From contig NZ_RBVY01000013.1 in the NCBI RefSeq assembly GCF_004000215.1, positions 1-48,929 of the forward strand: 48,929 nucleotides of DNA. Reading direction: 5' to 3'. This DNA comes from Nitratireductor alexandrii (GTDB lineage: Bacteria > Pseudomonadota > Alphaproteobacteria > Rhizobiales > Rhizobiaceae). Under the pieces are notes generated by a model. That model was not told the origin of the DNA. It made no database searches and saw only the letters and a list, made by a program, of their open reading frames with translations. A program made the translations under genes and the position numbers. This document shows, one piece after another, positions 46,199-48,929 of this stretch (the first letter of the stretch is position 1; each line of letters begins with the position of its first letter).

Positions 46199-48929
46199 AT
46201 GTCCAATGACGACCCCTTCACGCTCGTGTCTCTAGCCAACACCTCCCTTTCATCCGGTCTCGGCCTTGGCGTCACCGCGTTCGGCACGACGATCGAACCG
46301 CCGGAGGATCATGATAATACGCCTGAAGAACCGGCGGCCTCACAACGCGCCGGCAAGACCGCCGACAGCGCACGCGGCGAGAACTTCCATCTCGCCGGCG
46401 ATCGCGGGCTGGCCCGTGGCTGGAGGCAGCGCGCCCAGGACAATATCGCCGCCATCGCGCTCGCCCTGACGATCGAAGCCGAGGCCCGTTCGGCGACGGC
46501 CGAGGAGCAGGCGGCCCTCATCAAGTTCACCGGGTTCGGGGCCTCGGAACTGGCCAATGCGGTGTTCCGGCGCCCGGGCGAGGAGGCGTTTCGCAAGGGT
46601 TGGCAGGAGATCGGCGCCGATCTGCAGGATGCCACCACCGAGCAGGAATACGCTTCGCTCGCCCGCTGCACGCAGTATGCGCATTTCACGCCCGAATTTA
46701 TCGTCCGGGCCATCTGGTCGGGCTTGCTGCGGCTCGGCTGGCGCGGCGGCCGGGTGCTCGAACCTGGTATCGGCACGGGGCTGTTTCCCGCTCTGATGCC
46801 CGAGGACCTACGCCCGGTCTCGCATGTCACGGGGGTCGAGCTCGACCCGGTCACGGCGCGGATCGCCCGCCTGCTCCAGCCCCGCGCCCGCATCGTCAAT
46901 GGCGATTTCGCCCGTATCGATCTGCCGGCCCATTTCGATCTGGCGATCGGCAATCCGCCCTTTTCCGATCGCACGGTGCGCTCGGACCGGGCCTATCGCG
47001 GCCTCGGCCTGCGGCTGCATGATTATTTCATCGTCAAGGCCATCGACCGGCTGAAGCCCGGCGGGCTTGCGGCTTTCGTCACCTCCAGCGGCACCATGGA
47101 CAAGGCCGATGCAGCCGCCCGGGATACGATCGCCAGACAGGCCGATCGTGTCGCTGCCATCCGCCTGCCGGAGGGCAGTTTCCGGGCCGAGGCCGGCACG
47201 AATGTGGTGGCCGACATCCTCTTTTTCCGGAAGCGCAGGCCAGACGACGCCGAGGGCGACATGTCCTGGCTGGAAACAGAAGAGGTCCGGCCTGCAACCG
47301 AGGACGAGGGCCCCATCCGGGTCAATCGCTGGTTCGCGCAGCATCCGGATCGCGTGTTGGGACTCCATGCCACGACGTCCGGACCGTTCGGTGAAACCTA
47401 TACTTGCCTGCCCCGGCCCCATGTCGATCTGGAGCAGGCGCTTGGCGCCGCCATCCGTCTTCTTCCGGAAGCGATCTATGACGGCGAGCCCGAAGCCGTC
47501 GGTCCGGAAACCGATGCCGGCGACGCCCACGAACTCGATGAGCCCGAAGGGCAGGGCATCCGCGAGGGCAGCTTCTTTGTCGGCAACAACCAGGCGCTGA
47601 TGCAGATGCGCGGCGGTGAACCCGTCACCATCACGGTGCGCAAGGGCCGCTCCGCTGACGGCATCTCCGACAAGCACGCCAGAATCATCCGAAAGCTGAT
47701 CCCGATCCGCGATGCGGCGCGCGAGGTCCTGAAGGCCCAGGAGCGCGACCAGTCCTTCAAACAGCATCAGGTCAAACTGCGCATCGCCTGGTCGAACTTC
47801 GTGCGCGCCTTCGGTCCGGTCAATTCCACCACCGTATCGGTGAAGGAGGATCTTGAGACCGGCGAAATCCGCGAGGCGCACCGTCGTCCCAATCTCCAGC
47901 CCTTCCTAGACGACCCCGATTGCTGGCTCGTCGCCTCGATCGAGGATTACGACCTCGAGTCGAACACGGCGCGCCCCGGTCCGATCTTTACCGAGCGGGT
48001 GATCGCCCCGCCCTCGACGCCGGTCATCGCTTCAGCCGCCGATGCGCTGGCCGTGGTGCTCAACGAGCGCGGTTATGTCGAAGTCGACCACATTGCCGAG
48101 CTCATGCATGCCGATGTGGACACCGTCGTCGCCGAGCTCGGCGACGCCGTTTTCCGCGACCCCGAGACCGGGTCCTGGCAGACCGCCGACGCCTATCTCT
48201 CGGGGAAGGTGCGCGACAAGCTCAGGGCGGCGGAAGCCGCTTCGGCGCTCGATCCGGTGTTCGAACGCAATGTCAGGGCGCTGCGTGATGTCCAGCCGGC
48301 CGACCTCAGCCCGTCCGATATCACGGCACGTCTGGGTGCCCCCTGGATTCCGGCCGACGACGTGGTCGCCTTCGTCAAGGAGATGATGGGCGTCGAAATC
48401 AAGATCCGCCACATGCCGGAGCTTGCCTCTTGGACGGTCGAGGCGCGCCAACTCGGATATACCGCCGCGGGGACCTCGGAATGGGGCACGGATCGGCGGC
48501 ACGCCGGCGAGCTTCTCGCCGATGCGCTCAACAGCCGGGTTCCGCAGATTTACGATACCGTGAAGGAGGGCGACAGCGAGAAGCGCGTCCTCAATGTGGT
48601 CGACACCGAGGCGGCCAAGGAGAAGCTCACAAAGATCAAGACGGCCTTCCAGGCATGGATCTGGTCCGATCCAGACCGCACTGATCGGCTTGCCCGGGAC
48701 TATAACGACCGGTTCAACAACATCGCCCCGCGAACGTTCAACGGCGATCACCTTCAGCTTCCAGGCGCCTCGGGCGCCTTTTCTCTTTATGGGCACCAGA
48801 AACGCGGCATCTGGCGAATCATCTCGGCGGGCTCGACCTATCTCGCCCACGCCGTCGGCGCCGGCAAGACCATGACGATGGCGGCCGCCATCATGGAGCA
48901 GAAGCGGCTCGGGCTGATCGCCAAGGCGA
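46199..48929 (+). CDS. Large DNA methylase-helicase of a conjugative element, N-terminal part (runs off the window)
   Basis: From ATG 46199 the frame is open to the edge (910 residues seen; such proteins run to about 1,500-1,700). Residues about 170-330 form an N6-adenine methylase-like domain: GGRVLEPGIGTGLFPALMPE (SAM loop), VELDPVTARIARLL, and FDLAIGNPPFSDRTVRSDRA with the catalytic NPPF. Near the end, GAFSLYGHQKRGIWRIISAG and AHAVGAGKTMTMAAAIMEQK give a Q-like motif and Walker A of an SF2/SNF2 helicase. This is the strawberry-notch/methylase-helicase type carried by Rhizobiales ICEs, probably protecting or processing transfer DNA. A ribosome site is GGAG at 46187. Confidence 0.92.
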   Translation, partial: MSNDDPFTLVSLANTSLSSGLGLGVTAFGTTIEPPEDHDNTPEEPAASQRAGKTADSARGENFHLAGDRGLARGWRQRAQDNIAAIALALTIEAEARSATAEEQAALIKFTGFGASELANAVFRRPGEEAFRKGWQEIGADLQDATTEQEYASLARCTQYAHFTPEFIVRAIWSGLLRLGWRGGRVLEPGIGTGLFPALMPEDLRPVSHVTGVELDPVTARIARLLQPRARIVNGDFARIDLPAHFDLAIGNPPFSDRTVRSDRAYRGLGLRLHDYFIVKAIDRLKPGGLAAFVTSSGTMDKADAAARDTIARQADRVAAIRLPEGSFRAEAGTNVVADILFFRKRRPDDAEGDMSWLETEEVRPATEDEGPIRVNRWFAQHPDRVLGLHATTSGPFGETYTCLPRPHVDLEQALGAAIRLLPEAIYDGEPEAVGPETDAGDAHELDEPEGQGIREGSFFVGNNQALMQMRGGEPVTITVRKGRSADGISDKHARIIRKLIPIRDAAREVLKAQERDQSFKQHQVKLRIAWSNFVRAFGPVNSTTVSVKEDLETGEIREAHRRPNLQPFLDDPDCWLVASIEDYDLESNTARPGPIFTERVIAPPSTPVIASAADALAVVLNERGYVEVDHIAELMHADVDTVVAELGDAVFRDPETGSWQTADAYLSGKVRDKLRAAEAASALDPVFERNVRALRDVQPADLSPSDITARLGAPWIPADDVVAFVKEMMGVEIKIRHMPELASWTVEARQLGYTAAGTSEWGTDRRHAGELLADALNSRVPQIYDTVKEGDSEKRVLNVVDTEAAKEKLTKIKTAFQAWIWSDPDRTDRLARDYNDRFNNIAPRTFNGDHLQLPGASGAFSLYGHQKRGIWRIISAGSTYLAHAVGAGKTMTMAAAIMEQKRLGLIAKA

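Noticed and set aside
46808-47881. 357-codon minus-strand open frame inside the methylase-helicase
   Set aside because: Antisense of a coding region with clear NPPF and Walker motifs on the other strand.
1-48929. CRISPR arrays, tRNA and rRNA genes
   Set aside because: No regularly spaced direct repeats, no TTCGANTC-type tRNA signature and no rRNA-like sequence were seen.

Overview
The window is high-GC DNA that reads as an accessory, metal-resistance-rich region of an alphaproteobacterium, most likely of the order Hyphomicrobiales (Rhizobiales). The order is an inference. It rests on the Rhizobiales-type conjugative-element genes at the right end (DUF3991/TOPRIM, DUF1419, DUF3085, methylase-helicase), two bacterial transglutaminase-like cysteine proteases (BTLCP), several YkuD L,D-transpeptidases and codon use rich in G/C at third positions. 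No rRNA, tRNA or CRISPR array was seen.

Layout. 1-0.93 kb: end of a heavy-metal-associated domain protein, then a frameshifted ccdA-like gene joined to a truncated tetR gene (a deletion scar). 1.0-3.8 kb: two small membrane proteins, an acyltransferase-3 and a PAP2 phosphatase. 4.0-4.16 kb: remnant of a tyrosine recombinase and a strong hairpin. 4.2-7.9 kb: a tightly overlapping operon with ChrB N-terminal-type protein, DUF1127, COG4280 membrane protein, a small membrane protein, two tandem CrcB fluoride channels (the second fused in frame to DUF190) and a CDF-like protein. 7.9-8.6 kb: decayed DNA with methyltransferase and insertion-sequence remnants.

8.6-17.3 kb: a long co-directional gene set for periplasmic copper handling and thiol/heme redox chemistry: two c-type cytochromes, a Tat-exported beta-propeller, DUF411, CcmG-like and TlpA thioredoxins, Met-rich and membrane proteins, two SCO-family proteins, PCuAC, a DsbA-like protein and CcdA. 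17.6-19.2 kb: CsoR-family sensor with a His-tailed MFS exporter. 19.3-24.3 kb (minus strand): multicopper oxidase plus ZIP, and a ZIP-CDF-STAS overlapping set. 24.6-28.5 kb: BTLCP, isoprenylcysteine methyltransferase-like protein and a ZntA-type P1B-ATPase. 28.6-43.7 kb: SleB hydrolase, CtaG-SCO-PCuAC-PCuAC-like operon, DsbA-PPIase-L,D-transpeptidase-flavoprotein operon, two further L,D-transpeptidases, an HGSNAT-type acyltransferase, a second BTLCP, a degenerate PCuAC and two MerR-family regulators. 44.0-48.9 kb: conjugative element backbone, running off the window.

How it fits together. At least seven, probably eight, MerR-type operators (8-3-8 dyads inside 19-bp-spaced promoters) are scattered over 25.4-43.7 kb. 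They stand in front of the methyltransferase, zntA, the ctaG/SCO/PCuAC operon, the dsbA/PPIase/L,D-transpeptidase operon, the degenerate PCuAC, and next to the merR genes themselves. One is orphaned at the edge of the conjugative backbone. This ties cytoplasmic metal export, copper delivery to cytochrome oxidase, periplasmic disulfide/folding functions and peptidoglycan 3-3 cross-linking into one inferred metal-responsive regulon. Both MerR proteins carry the cysteine near position 78-79 typical of divalent-metal sensors, so the signal may be a divalent thiophilic metal rather than Cu(I).
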